From contig CM067319.1 of the NCBI GenBank assembly GCA_034231615.1, positions 8,790,391-8,854,390 of the forward strand: 64,000 bases of DNA, given 5' to 3'. The notes beneath the pieces are model-generated. The model was not told the origin of the DNA. It made no database searches and saw nothing but the letters and a program-made list of their open reading frames with translations. The stretch comes from Meghimatium bilineatum. Its lineage: Eukaryota; Mollusca; Gastropoda; Stylommatophora; Philomycidae. Of the stretch, positions 55,352 through 64,000 are shown piece after piece (the first letter of the stretch is position 1; each line of letters begins with the position of its first letter). A program made the translations under genes and the position numbers.

Positions 55352-56140
55352 AACTCGTCAGGGTTGTAGGGGTAGCATATTGGATGCATCAACACACAAG
55401 AGTCAGGGTTGTAGGGGTAACATATTGGATGCATCAACACACGTCAGGGTTGTAGGGGTAGCATATTGGATGCATCAACTCACAGGAGTCAGGGTTGTAG
55501 GGGTAACATATTGGATGCATCAACACACGAGAGTCAGGGTTGTAGGGGTAACATATTGGATGCATCAACTCACAAGAGTCAGGGTTGTAGGGGTAACATA
55601 TTGGATGCATTAACACACGAGAGTCAGGGTTGTAGGGGTAGCATATTGGATGCATCAACACACGAGAGTCAGGGTTGTAGGGGTAACATATTGGATGCAT
55701 CAACACACGAGAGTCAGGGTTGTAGGGGTACCATATTGGATGCATCAACACACAAGAGTCAGGGTTGTAGGGGTACCATATTGGATGCATCAACACATAA
55801 GTCAGGGTTGTAGGGGTAACATATTGGATGCATCAACACACAAGTCAGGGTTGTAGGGGTAACATATTGGATGCATCATCACACGTCAGGGTTGTAGGGG
55901 TAACATATTGGATGCATCAACACGAGAGTCAGGGTTGTAGGGGTGCCACATTGGATGCATCAACACACGAGAGTCCTGTCACTTTTTCTATCTTTAACAA
56001 TGTTGATGAGTGAGGAAAAATCTTGTCTTATCCTCCTCTTACTTGTCCTCCTCTGCTTCCTCCACCTTCAACGGTTCCCTGCAATATTTTTTGGCCTGGA
56101 ATCATGTCCGTATACATGTCCAAACCGTGCAAGTTGTCAT
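55352..56140 (-). mobile_element. LINE-T 3' fragment expanded into a minisatellite
   Basis: Outer parts (55352-55400 and 55975-56140) match the LINE-T 3' end in reverse, including CTCCACCTTCAACGGTTCCC, as at 32500. The 45-bp block between is multiplied. Confidence 0.75.
55372..55975. repeat. 45-bp minisatellite, about 13 units (intron 7)
   Basis: Unit GAGTCAGGGTTGTAGGGGTA then ACATATTGGATGCATCAACA plus CACAA, with short units lacking GAG. Open in several frames by chance; not a gene. Confidence 0.95.
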
Positions 56141-56149
56141 TATATAGAA

Positions 56150-56601
56150 CGACAAAAAGTACTTAATGAACTGTCTTACCAGTATAGGCTAACTATGCAG
56201 TGGATACACTCTCACTGTGGAATACCAGGAAATGAAAAAGTAGACCAACTGGCTAAGGAAGGTACTGCCGAATACCAACCAGATTGAATCACCTACCATC
56301 AGAAAAAACAGATCAAGTCAATAAGAAAACCACAGACCAACACAAGATGACTATCACATTATGATCAGATCAGAACAAGTTGTAATTCTACACCTCAGAA
56401 CAGGATACAACCGATTCACAGTCACATATACACAAAATTCAAGATTTGCAACACGGCCATGTGTAAACATATTGGCCAGGGGAAACAACACTGGAATCAA
56501 AGCTCTATGGGCCACTGTGAACTACAAAAGATAGTGAGTTTCATTCAGGAGACAGAATTACAGATATAGGCATGTTTCAAGTGAATGAAAGAAGAAGAAG
56601 A
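56150..56601 (+). mobile_element. 5'-truncated LINE-N copy, frameshifted
   Basis: Follows the intact LINE from LNELSYQYR-TMQWI through GIPGNEKVDQLAKEGTAE to the stop and GAATGAAAGAAGAAGAAGAG tail, with several small deletions. Confidence 0.88.
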
Positions 56602-56710
56602 GAAGGGACTTAAATAGACTTACCATAATGACATTGATAAACAGAGTTGAATGAATACTAGTGTTTTCATAATACCTCAATAAGCACATTTTCTTATTTC
56701 TTTCTCGCAG

Positions 56711-56878
56711 GGGCATTAGCCATTCTGCACTTTCAGACATGCAGACCATCAACCAAGAGGCCCCCAGCGGAGGATCCTCAAGTAGACGGGACTTTGATTC
56801 ATTCGGAGAGAAACCCCGCAACAGTAAACGAGACTTCTTCGATGATGAGTTTGAATTTGTGTCCAGTTGGTCAACTAA
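56711..56878 (+). CDS. ArfGAP exon 8: SDMQT motif
   Basis: The acceptor is TCTCGCAG, phase 2 in and phase 2 out, donor GTAATT. The peptide begins GISHSALSDMQTINQEAPSG, matching the ISHS-SDMQTIxQE block of ArfGAP2/3, then a Ser/Arg-rich and acidic stretch (FFDDEFEF) ending SSWST plus a split Lys. Confidence 0.95.
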
Positions 56879-57059
56879 GTAATTATGTTTTATTTATTTT
56901 TATTTTTTTAAGTTCATGTGTGCTTGCCGGGGAAAGAAACCTGGTTGCGTGCAATTGCTAAGAATTAAAAAAAAAAGTAATGTTCTGTTTTTCAAATCAT
57001 TAGGGAATACAGTGTATTTCCTGGGGGTGATGTGGTCAGCAGCAAGTCTGCTGCCTTTG

Positions 57060-57385
57060 ATTATTCAGAGGGTCTGGTACCCATTTTCTTTAGGCTGGAT
57101 CGACCAGGTTTCTTTAGGTTGTTGGTGATTTAAAAATATTTCCACTTGAATTAGAAATTCTGCAGAAGACGGATGTTTTGGGTCATTGGCGCAAATAAAA
57201 CGGTGACATAACCCATTTTCATTCTCTGGACTACATCCTGCTGGAAATCTTGAAGAACCATTGTCCTCTACAGGAGAGATCCAGCGGAAGTGTGAGAATG
57301 AATGCTGAAGAAGAATTAGAAATTGAACCTTGAATCACTTTAACAGGAAGCGACTAACACTAACAACTGAGCTAATACTTCCCTC
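57060..57385 (-). mobile_element. tRNA-SINE tS2 copy split by SINE-B
   Basis: Left part 57060-57159 (GTCTGGTACCCATTTTCTTT, CTTGAATTAGAAATT), right part 57313-57385 (AAATTGAACCTTGAATCACT, AGGAAGCGACTAACACTAAC). Same layout as 13240-13436 and 61440-61610. Confidence 0.75.
57160..57312 (+). mobile_element. SINE-B copy (153 bp) inside tS2
   Basis: Perfect duplication GAATTAGAAATT at 57148-57159 and 57313-57324. It spans CTGCAGAAGACGGATGTTTT to GAATGAATGCTGAAGAA. Confidence 0.93.
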
Positions 57386-58159
57386 AGAATAAGATGTAGA
57401 ATAGATTGATTCATATAGTACAAAAAAATTTAACTTGAAACTTAAGAAAAACTAGAACTTATTTAACTTGAAACTTAAGAAAAACTAGAACTGAAGCCAA
57501 AATTTCATAAAATTAGTTTGAATTGGTCATTTAGATGTAGTAAAGCTATGCAGTATATAGACTTAGGTCAAAAGTGGTCAACATCAATAATAATAACATA
57601 GCTGAAATTTGTAGTTACCAACTTGACCTCTTAGCAGGCTTTTTAGTCATGATTGAACCTGAAATATTGCGTACCTCACTGCAATTCCTTCCCGCTATAA
57701 ATGTGATACTCTAGTTTGCATTGATAGGTGTGACTAAACCTGACATTAATTACCCAGCTGCTGGTTTGATTACCTATCTCATGGCGATGCAGTGAAGGAA
57801 ACGCTCTGGACAAACATTATATATAAAAATCATAAAGTAAAATATCCTGCAATGTGTTGAGTTTGAAAATGAAAGCTATTTTGACGAAGTTCATGACTAA
57901 TAAGAAAATGTATGTGAATTGATATAAATAATATTAGAAAACACTAATTCTACTAATTTATTTAAGCTGTTACCTGTCTTGGAATTTTTGATCTCCCTTG
58001 AATTTAACACCTGACTTCTGAATGGTCATAAAATTACCTGGTGTGTCAAACTGGTGACATCTCTCTGCTCTCCCATTTCTTGTTTCCCTGATGCTGTAGT
58101 TTTATCTCTTCTTAAAATAAAGAGACCACAGAAGTTTCACCTTTGATGATGCCCATGAC

Positions 58160-58330
58160 CATCAGGGCTGCAGTTATGTCACATTGGTAACATCAGCACA
58201 CACAAAAAAAATAGTCTTATGCTGATACTCCATTGGGAGCATTTCGGTGTACACAATTTTATGTTGTGGTTCCTATCTTCTCTCAGAAACTTTCCTTATC
58301 AAAACAGTAACCTGTCATGCATGTTATAAA
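58160..58330 (-). mobile_element. LINE-T 3' fragment, degraded
   Basis: ATCAGGGCTGCAGTTATGTC, CACATTGGTAACATCAGCAC and TCTCAGAAACTTTCCTTATC follow the order of other LINE-T 3' ends. Confidence 0.5.
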
Positions 58331-58460
58331 AGATGGTCAGGGAGGGTCTGACATGAGGCCAGCTGCCTCATCCTGTGAGTGGAACGTAGTGCAAAAATGC
58401 ATGTTAAGTTGAAAGGAAAAATAAATATTTCAGCAATACTGTAAACAATGAAACATTGCA
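58331..58460 (+). mobile_element. SINE-A remnant
   Basis: GGAGGGTCTGACATGAGGCC-AGCTGCCTCATCC to GTAAACAATGAAACATTGCA; heavily mutated. Confidence 0.4.
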
Positions 58461-58711
58461 TTTCTATCTTTCTGCCCAGCTATGAAGCATGATTATACAC
58501 AGTGCATCTCAGGCAGACAAGGCACCAGGTTCAAACATTCCCCACCTCGCAGGCAACTATGCAACCAGACTGTTCAGAGAGCAGTTTGAACCTACTTAAT
58601 ACCTACTTAATTGCCTAGAATAGCTACAGCCGAACAATGCTGGGAAGATCGCTACACCCTGAATTTCATACACTATCAACTTAGGACCCTAAATAAAATG
58701 GTTCGCAGTGA

Positions 58712-58925
58712 AGTACCTTAGATATTTACATATATATTTCCAGCAGTGTGGACCTCAGTCCAGATATTTACATATATATTTCCAGCAGTGTGGACCTCAG
58801 TCCAGATATTTACATATATATTTCCAGCAGTGTGGACCTCAGTGCAGATAGCTACATATATATTTCCAGCAGTGTGGACCTCAGTGCAGATAGCTACATA
58901 TATATTTTCAGCAGTGTGGACTGAG
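58712..58925. repeat. 42-bp tandem repeat, about 5 units (intron 8)
   Basis: Unit TATTTACATATATATTTCCA then GCAGTGTGGACCTCAGTCCA plus GA. Contains a local TATATATA core in each unit. Confidence 0.92.
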
Positions 58926-58950
58926 CTATGTACATTTGCTTTTCAAATAC

Positions 58951-59227
58951 GCCTGTCTGTTGCTGGGGCCCGAAAGGGGAGCAAAGAATAGCAACACTGT
59001 TTACCTTCCACTCATGTCGTAAAAGGCGACTAAGGAGGTTATGGGATGGAGTTGGCTGTCCCATCTCATATAGGGTCAGTGACTCAAAGCCATGCTGAAG
59101 TCAGATGTGTCAGGCCGAAAGGCGCAAATATCAATGCTGTAAACCATGACAACGCATTCTGTTCTCCGGACTACATCCTACTAAACTGCAGGAGTTTGAG
59201 AATGAACTCAGAAGAAGAAGAAGAAGA
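58951..59227 (+). mobile_element. SINE-A full-length copy (277 bp)
   Basis: Flanked by TTTTCAAATAC at 58940-58950 and 59228-59238. GCCTGTCTGTTGCTGGGGCC head, GAATGAACTCAG(AAG)n tail. All hairpin arms are retained except a deletion at the GCAGCAATGCTG block. Confidence 0.92.
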
Positions 59228-59333
59228 TTTTCAAATACAGAGAAGGATCAATAAGTTTTCAGCAACATATTTACCTGATGAACTTTGTATTTTATATAAA
59301 TTGAATGTGTGTTATTTTTCTTGTCTGATTTAG

Positions 59334-59480
59334 ACGTAATGATGATGATACATTCGGGTCTAAGAATGAGGATCGTGGAAGTGGCTGGGGCAATAAGAAC
59401 AAGAGTGGTGGGTGGGATGTGGACAAGTTTGACAACAAGACTAACACAAGTGAGACGTTTTCATCTCGAGACAGCGACAG
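59334..59480 (+). CDS. ArfGAP exon 9: polar tail
   Basis: The acceptor is TCTGATTTAG. The first base completes the split Lys codon, then 48 codons (RNDDDTFGSKNEDRG and a Gly/Asn/Trp/Asp-rich run ending SSRDSD) precede donor GTAACA (phase 2). The composition resembles the divergent acidic C-terminal region of ArfGAP2/3. Support comes mainly from phase and splice sites, since this region is poorly conserved. A SINE-A copy ends about 100 bp upstream. Confidence 0.85.
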
Positions 59481-59574
59481 GTAACAGCGAACCTGTTCAT
59501 TTGTGTAGTCTCTTCCTTATTTGATCATTGTTTCATTATATTATTTTTTTCTTGTTTTTTTAGCCGTATCTGAG

Positions 59575-59690
59575 TTACATATCAATCATTCAATCAATCA
59601 ATCAATCCCTTGGGCCGATAGGGTAATAACATATCTTTAAGTGCATAAGATAAGGGCAAGGATTTTACATTTGCTTCTATCCTAGGATAT
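59575..59690 (-). mobile_element. LINE 3' end with (ATTG)n tail
   Basis: Plus-strand ATTCAATCAATCAATCAATC then CCTTGGGCCGATAGGGTAAT resembles the reversed LINE-T-type terminus at 32346. Coding part not readable. Confidence 0.4.
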
Positions 59691-59892
59691 GTTCTCACTC
59701 TCATTCCATGTGATTTGCATCTCTGTCAAATCCTTTTTGGTTTCGTCTCTCTTCTCCATGTTTCTAGGTCTAACCTGGTGTAATCCTATTTCTGTGTGGG
59801 TTCTATGTCATACATTTTCTAGCAATATTTCTTATTGGTTATATAAGCATTGCCTAACCAATATCTACTTTCCTTCCTTAACTCGGATGTCT

Positions 59893-59967
59893 ACCAAATC
59901 TTCACATCTCTTCTTCACATCTCTTCTTCACATCTCTTCTTCACATCTCTTCTTCACATCTCTTCTT
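59893..59967. repeat. 13-bp tandem repeat
   Basis: CACATCTCTTCTT repeated about 5 times. Confidence 0.9.
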
Positions 59968-60699
59968 TTCTTATCTTGTCCTGCTATCTGATGTTTAGCA
60001 TTCTTAAGCAGTTATTCATATTTGTCTGTAGTTTATGTTATAGTGAGTTCATACTTTTTTCAGGTTTCAGTCATAAGTACTCTTAAAATTTCTGCCACAT
60101 ATGCAGCCTCAGCTTTCTACTGGAGTTCAACAATTTCTCCCACAGCTATTTTTCTCCCATATCTGTAAGATTTTCCAGTATCTGTCATTGCTGTCATAGC
60201 CTTAAGTTTCTCCCATAAATACTGTGCCCAGTTGCTGTACACTTTTGTCCTCAGTCGCTATATTTTCTCCATTTGCTATAATTGTTAACATTTGCTATAA
60301 TTTTTAACATTTGCTATAGTTTCCCCATTTGTTATACAGTTTTTCTTATTTTACCTTCAGCTAAGAAGCTGTCCATAAATTAGGTCAATAGCTTTTTGGC
60401 ACCCACCTCCTCATCAACCAACTAAAGAATGCAGGAATTCCATGCTTAATTATGTCCAAAATTTGTTTGCAAAACATTTCCCTTGGAACTATTCAACAGA
60501 AAAGAGTTAGTGCAAATGGGCAAGAAACTTTCTCCATAAAACCTGCAGTCATGTGAGAAGGGTAGTGACTATGTGTCTTGACGATTGACACTGGCATACT
60601 TCTTGACCATCTGTAATGACAAAAGGCTATCATCATGGAGTATATGTTGTTTTAGTTTTGTGTATGTGGTGCAGTTGTATCTTTGTTTCTCATCCCCAT

Positions 60700-60785
60700 T
60701 TCTGCACTCTGACAAGGGTATATCCTTATTTCTGCACTCTGACAAGACAATTTTCTTGTTTCTTCACTCTGACAAGACTATCTTT
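60700..60785. repeat. Three units of about 30 bp
   Basis: CTGCACTCTGACAAG with T-rich spacers, three times. Confidence 0.8.
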
Positions 60786-61439
60786 CTGTTTTCTTTCTTG
60801 TAACAAGTCTTTTTTGCTTGCCCGCTTCTGCACTACCATAAGAAATATAATTCTGTTTCTGCTCTCTGTAACAAATCTGGTGCTTTGACAAAATGTTAGA
60901 GCACTGTGAGGTTTAGATTCTAAGGGATTTGGTTTTATTTCTATCGGAGGATAAGTTAAAAAATATACCTTGTACTTGTCATGATGATAGCAAGGGCATA
61001 CAGCCTTTATCACACATACAAAAGTTCCTCCATGCAACTCTCTATAACGGGAAAACATGCAGTAATGACTGTGACAACACTGCATATTCATTCTACATAT
61101 AGTCTTTAAATTAATGTTCTCATCAAACATTTTACAGACCCAACTCTGCAATGTTTTGTTCCGCATATACAAACATTCTTTGCAGCTCTTTTAGATCACC
61201 TCAGCATTTATCTGTTCCCAAGTTTCTTAGACTGACATTTTTGTACACTTCCAATAACACACAACTATTTATCACACACCAGTTCTTCTATGTTGCCATA
61301 TAATGTGATGCATGGCACAATGCATGCTTGTTTTATATTGTCCTCGTGCTCGTATTTAATTCTCACTGAAGTTTCCATTTTCCATGCCATTATCGGGAAG
61401 TATGGTGTTGAGCCTGTATCGACCAAGGGCATACCAGGG

Positions 61440-61610
61440 ATGATATGATTAACATCATTCCCACCTTTACTTTCTCAGAGTATCTGGTATCCAATTCCTT
61501 AGAATCGCTTGACCTAGGAGTCTTCGGTAATATAAAAAGAAAATTCCGGTTGAACTGGAAATTGAACCTTTGATCGCCAGACTAGGAAGCCAGTTCACTG
61601 ATAACACAGA
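61440..61610 (-). mobile_element. tRNA-SINE tS2, copy
   Basis: TTACTTTCTCAGAGTATCTG and TTGAACTGGAAATTGAACCT to AGGAAGCCAGTTCACTGATA; B box reads GGTTCAATTTCC on the minus strand. Confidence 0.75.
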
Positions 61611-61969
61611 TACCGGAGATCTGTCAATGAAGACAAACTTGAATAAAACAGCTTGGACAGAAAAGACATGCGAAAAAGTGAAGTCTAGGCTTATGACAGT
61701 TAAATATTTGTTGCAGATCTACCTACTATTCAATAATCAAACACACATCATATGGTAGTCTCCTTTAAAAATAAAAGCAGATTCAGTATGGAGAGAAGTG
61801 CCTACATCATTCCAACTTTTTAATATTATGCGCAGTTTCATTCAGCTTTCATGCCGTTACTGAACAACAAAATGGTTCATTTAATCAAGAGATTAAAAAG
61901 GCGCTATGTCTACTGCCGGATACGCTCACCTGTGCTTTGCACAGAGATCACTGGGAGTCTTCTGAGAGG

Positions 61970-62370
61970 GAGGTGTATGCTCTCAATTTGTAGCGTGAAG
62001 ATCGATGGAACTGAAAGCAACGTTAGCAACTGTAAAATGCATCTTTATTGTTATTTCGTTTCGTTAAATAATGTAGGATCAGTTCGTTTACATTTTATGG
62101 TTTGATTTGTTAAAAATGTAAGTGTAATTGTGGACAAGTCAACCAGACTTCAGAACATATCCTTCAAGAATGTGCAAACTATGACACATTAAGATGCACA
62201 TACTGGCCTTCTGATACACCAATGAATGTTAAACTTTATGGTACAAAACAAGAAATGGAAAACACTGTCCAATTTATACAAGAAACAACACTGCAGATAT
62301 AGACATTATTAGCGAACGAAAGAAGAAGAAGAAGTTAAAAATGTAGGCACTTCTTCCCGTAATGTACCAA
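61970..62370 (+). repeat. Unclassified repeat U1, copy 2, split by LINE-N
   Basis: GTTAAATAATGTAGGATCAG and GGCACTTCTTCCCGTAA match 19667-19826. The LINE tail at 62121-62333 sits between them. Confidence 0.7.
62121..62333 (+). mobile_element. 5'-truncated LINE-N relative
   Basis: Codes a CNCGQVNQTSEHILQE-like knuckle and the MNVKLYGTKQEMENTVQF end, stop, then GCGAACGAAAGAAGAAGAAG. Perfect GTTAAAAATGTA duplication at 62109-62120 and 62334-62345. Confidence 0.92.
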
Positions 62371-62549
62371 AACACAAATTATTCCAAAGATTGAATCCAA
62401 AGAGAGTATGAGTGTGTACCCTGTTGCAGCTGATGGAGTTTTACTTCTAGCTCCTGATTGATGTTTCTCTTGCATTCTATTTCCATGGGAAGGTTTTCTA
62501 CAGCTTTTGTTAAGTTCCAGATGACAGCTTTACTCAATGTAGCTATAGG

Positions 62550-63055
62550 GTGCGAACCCACTGGTTGGACAATCTTCTACTTTGGATAGGACTGTTTGCT
62601 TCACAAAAAATCATCATGCTGATGTCTGAACAGCGAACACAGAAGAGTAATAACAGAAATGATATTTTTACCTCCATGGCACCTCAAATGTACTCAGTTT
62701 CTACTGAAAATGTCAGCAAGAATAATTGCAGTGAAGATTCAAAACTTGTCCTGACACAAGAAAGCCTAATTGCCAATTTTGCAACACCATTCAAACACCC
62801 TTACTTGTGCCTATCTCAGCTCATCAGAGTTCTGCTTGAAAAAAGGTACTTCCTGTTAAGCGGACACACAAATTTGTGTTTTTCATATTACAAATCATAT
62901 TTTTTTTTTAAACTTTCTCTACATGATGTCAATATGACATCATTTTTCATTCACAAAGCAGTGACATTCTAATGAATGTTGCTATCATGAATATTATAAA
63001 ACATCTGCGAACTGAAAAGGAGGCAGTAGATTTTCTGCAGGCTAGAGGAATCTAA
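62550..63055 (+). other. Unassigned open frame and a small transposase-like remnant
   Basis: A 140-codon frame (62550-62972) has ordinary composition (SEQRTQKSNNRNDIFTSMAP, FATPFKHPYLC) but no recognised domain. Just after it a 22-codon frame (62987-63055) reads MNIIKHLRTEKEAVDFLQAR, faintly like the start of Merlin/ISXO2-type transposases. Both may be one decayed element in intron 9. Confidence 0.25.
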
Positions 63056-63351
63056 TGAAGATACAGCATATAAATAAAAACACAGCTGTGGGATGGGCCT
63101 CTTGTTTTGAATTGATTGCTTCCACTTGTTTGTGTGTTCTCAATTGTTCTCATTTTTGATTTGATGACATTATATTTAATTTCTGTTTACAATTTGATTC
63201 CTTAAATGTTTGTTCTTGCTTAACAGGAAAGTACCCAAAAAAAAAGAAAATATACACCAAAAATACTATACATTGTACATTGCGATGAATTTTATTCCAA
63301 TTGTTGATGTTCATCTGTGAAATTCTTTTTGAATTTTATTGCATGCTTCAG

Positions 63352-63411
63352 TATCATCTTTGATGACAAAGAAAATGCTGACGAAGATGATGATAATTTT
63401 AGAGATGGCTG
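63352..63411 (+). CDS. ArfGAP exon 10 (candidate), last in window
   Basis: The acceptor is ATGCTTCAG and the donor GTAAAT, phase 2 on both sides. The first base completes a Ser codon split with exon 9. It encodes IIFDDKENADEDDDNFRDG plus a split codon. The acidic composition, correct phase and good splice sites support it, but there is no family-diagnostic motif. Further coding exons must lie beyond the window because no stop codon is reached. Confidence 0.7.
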
Positions 63412-63897
63412 GTAAATCTTCAGTGGGCATTATTCATTGGTTTTCATAAATCACACGTGCACTCGATACTCTATAGATATGTTGTCATACATCATACATG
63501 CACTCGATACTCTATAAAGATTTACTTCATGCTTTTTCATGAAATATGTCACACACATTTATTTCTCCATTTACCAGATTTTCAATTTTTTAATATATGA
63601 AATATATAATCACACCTAAGTCCCTATCCATTAGCCATAATTCCAAGTTATATATATATATATTCCTATATAAATAAATATGACAACATAGAATGATGAG
63701 CTGGGGAGAGAACAGTTTACCTCTAGGGGGATGTAGAGATAAAAATGAGAAAATCGAGATGGATGTGACACACCTTCAGAAAGAAGCTTAACAACATAAT
63801 CAGACTCCGGACTACAACCTACACAATGAAGGAGAAGAGTTGAAAGACAGGAATACCTAAAGAGGAACAATAGAGGAAGAGACAAAATTGATTGTGA

Positions 63898-64000
63898 CAT
63901 CAAACATATACTTCAAGAGTGTTCTGATCATGAAACGCTGAGGCAGACATATTGGCCAGAGGAAACAACACTGGAATCAAAACTCTATGGGACACTGTAT
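63898..64000 (+). mobile_element. LINE-N 3' portion running off the window
   Basis: Nearly identical to 28679-28779 of the intact LINE (AACATATACTTCAAGAGTGT, one or two changes). The frame AKHILQECS-HETLRQTYWPE is kept. Confidence 0.88.

Larger units (their letters stand above)
32877..63411 (+). other. ArfGAP2/3-type Arf GTPase-activating protein gene, ten exons, 3' end outside window
   Basis: A split gene assembled by reading exons in phase. Its product would stimulate GTP hydrolysis on Arf proteins of the COPI coat at the Golgi, the known role of the ArfGAP2/3 family. Ten exons give about 460 codons (449 without the microexon). The order is an N-terminal helix, a CX2CX16CX2C zinc finger, an Arg finger, an acidic DFF segment, a lysine-rich KKGKGLGAQ segment, a charged coiled-coil-like stretch, the GLGMGF-type and DMQT motifs, and a Ser/Gly/Asp-rich tail. 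All junctions are GT-AG and every phase matches: 0,0,0,0,1,0,2,2,2. The distal C-terminal FG-type repeats of the family are not in the window, so the gene continues past 64000. Introns are full of transposons. ArfGAP2/3 is preferred over ArfGAP1 because of the KKGLGA- and SDMQTI-like motifs. Seen: exons and phases. Inferred: expression and exact splice choice. Confidence 0.9.

Noticed and set aside
55329..55856. Repeat-rich frames on both strands (DASTHESQGCRGNIL and MHPICYPYNPDS types)
   Set aside because: Shadows of the 45-bp minisatellite; equally open on both strands.

Overview
The window looks like animal (metazoan) nuclear DNA. It is AT-rich, has no prokaryote-style gene packing, and carries one host gene split into small exons with GT-AG introns of 1.4 to 6.8 kb, set in dense LINE, SINE, MITE and satellite debris. 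The full-length LINE is an APE-RT-RNase H type like the I/Nimb elements described from molluscs, and many tRNA-derived SINEs are present. A gastropod or other mollusc is my best guess. That is inference from repeat style; nothing in the window identifies the species.

The only host gene I can support is an ArfGAP2/3-type Arf GTPase-activating protein on the + strand, recovered by hand because its exons are short. The start codon is at 32877 and ten phase-compatible exons run to 63411. They are 32877-32948, 39744-39935, 41404-41535, a 33-nt microexon at 45743-45775, 50995-51178, 53161-53282, 54737-55008, 56711-56878, 59334-59480 and 63352-63411. The 3' end lies beyond the window. Together they give about 460 residues: the N-terminal helix, the C4 zinc finger with its arginine finger, the basic middle and the conserved DMQT motif.

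Region by region: 1-7 kb is AT-rich DNA with a fold-back pair, one tRNA-SINE, one SINE-A and short tandem repeats. 7-23 kb is a graveyard of SINEs, pogo-like MITEs and LINE pieces, including a 23-unit 56-bp minisatellite and an internally deleted LINE. 23-29 kb is a nested stack: a decayed LINE carries a truncated LINE (itself carrying a SINE) and an intact 4.05-kb LINE whose 1283-codon ORF is open, all with target-site duplications. 29-32.8 kb holds a (CTAT)n and an (AT)n microsatellite, a tRNA-SINE and interrupted LINEs that reach to within about 100 bp of the ArfGAP start codon. Intron 1 (33-39.7 kb) holds a Penelope-like GIY-YIG fragment and several copies of an inverted-repeat element carrying TATAAATA and CRE-like motifs. 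The remaining introns hold SINEs, LINE tails, minisatellites and a candidate piggyBac-like element with a CpG-rich left part.

The most system-like signal is the LINE/SINE partnership. The intact LINE and at least three SINE families end in the same GAACG-N-AGAAGAAG tail followed by (GAA)n, and copies of LINE, SINE-A and SINE-B are flanked by 8-14 bp target-site duplications. This fits SINEs borrowing the LINE machinery. The largest SINE also has conserved-looking hairpins, two of them capped by GAAA tetraloops.
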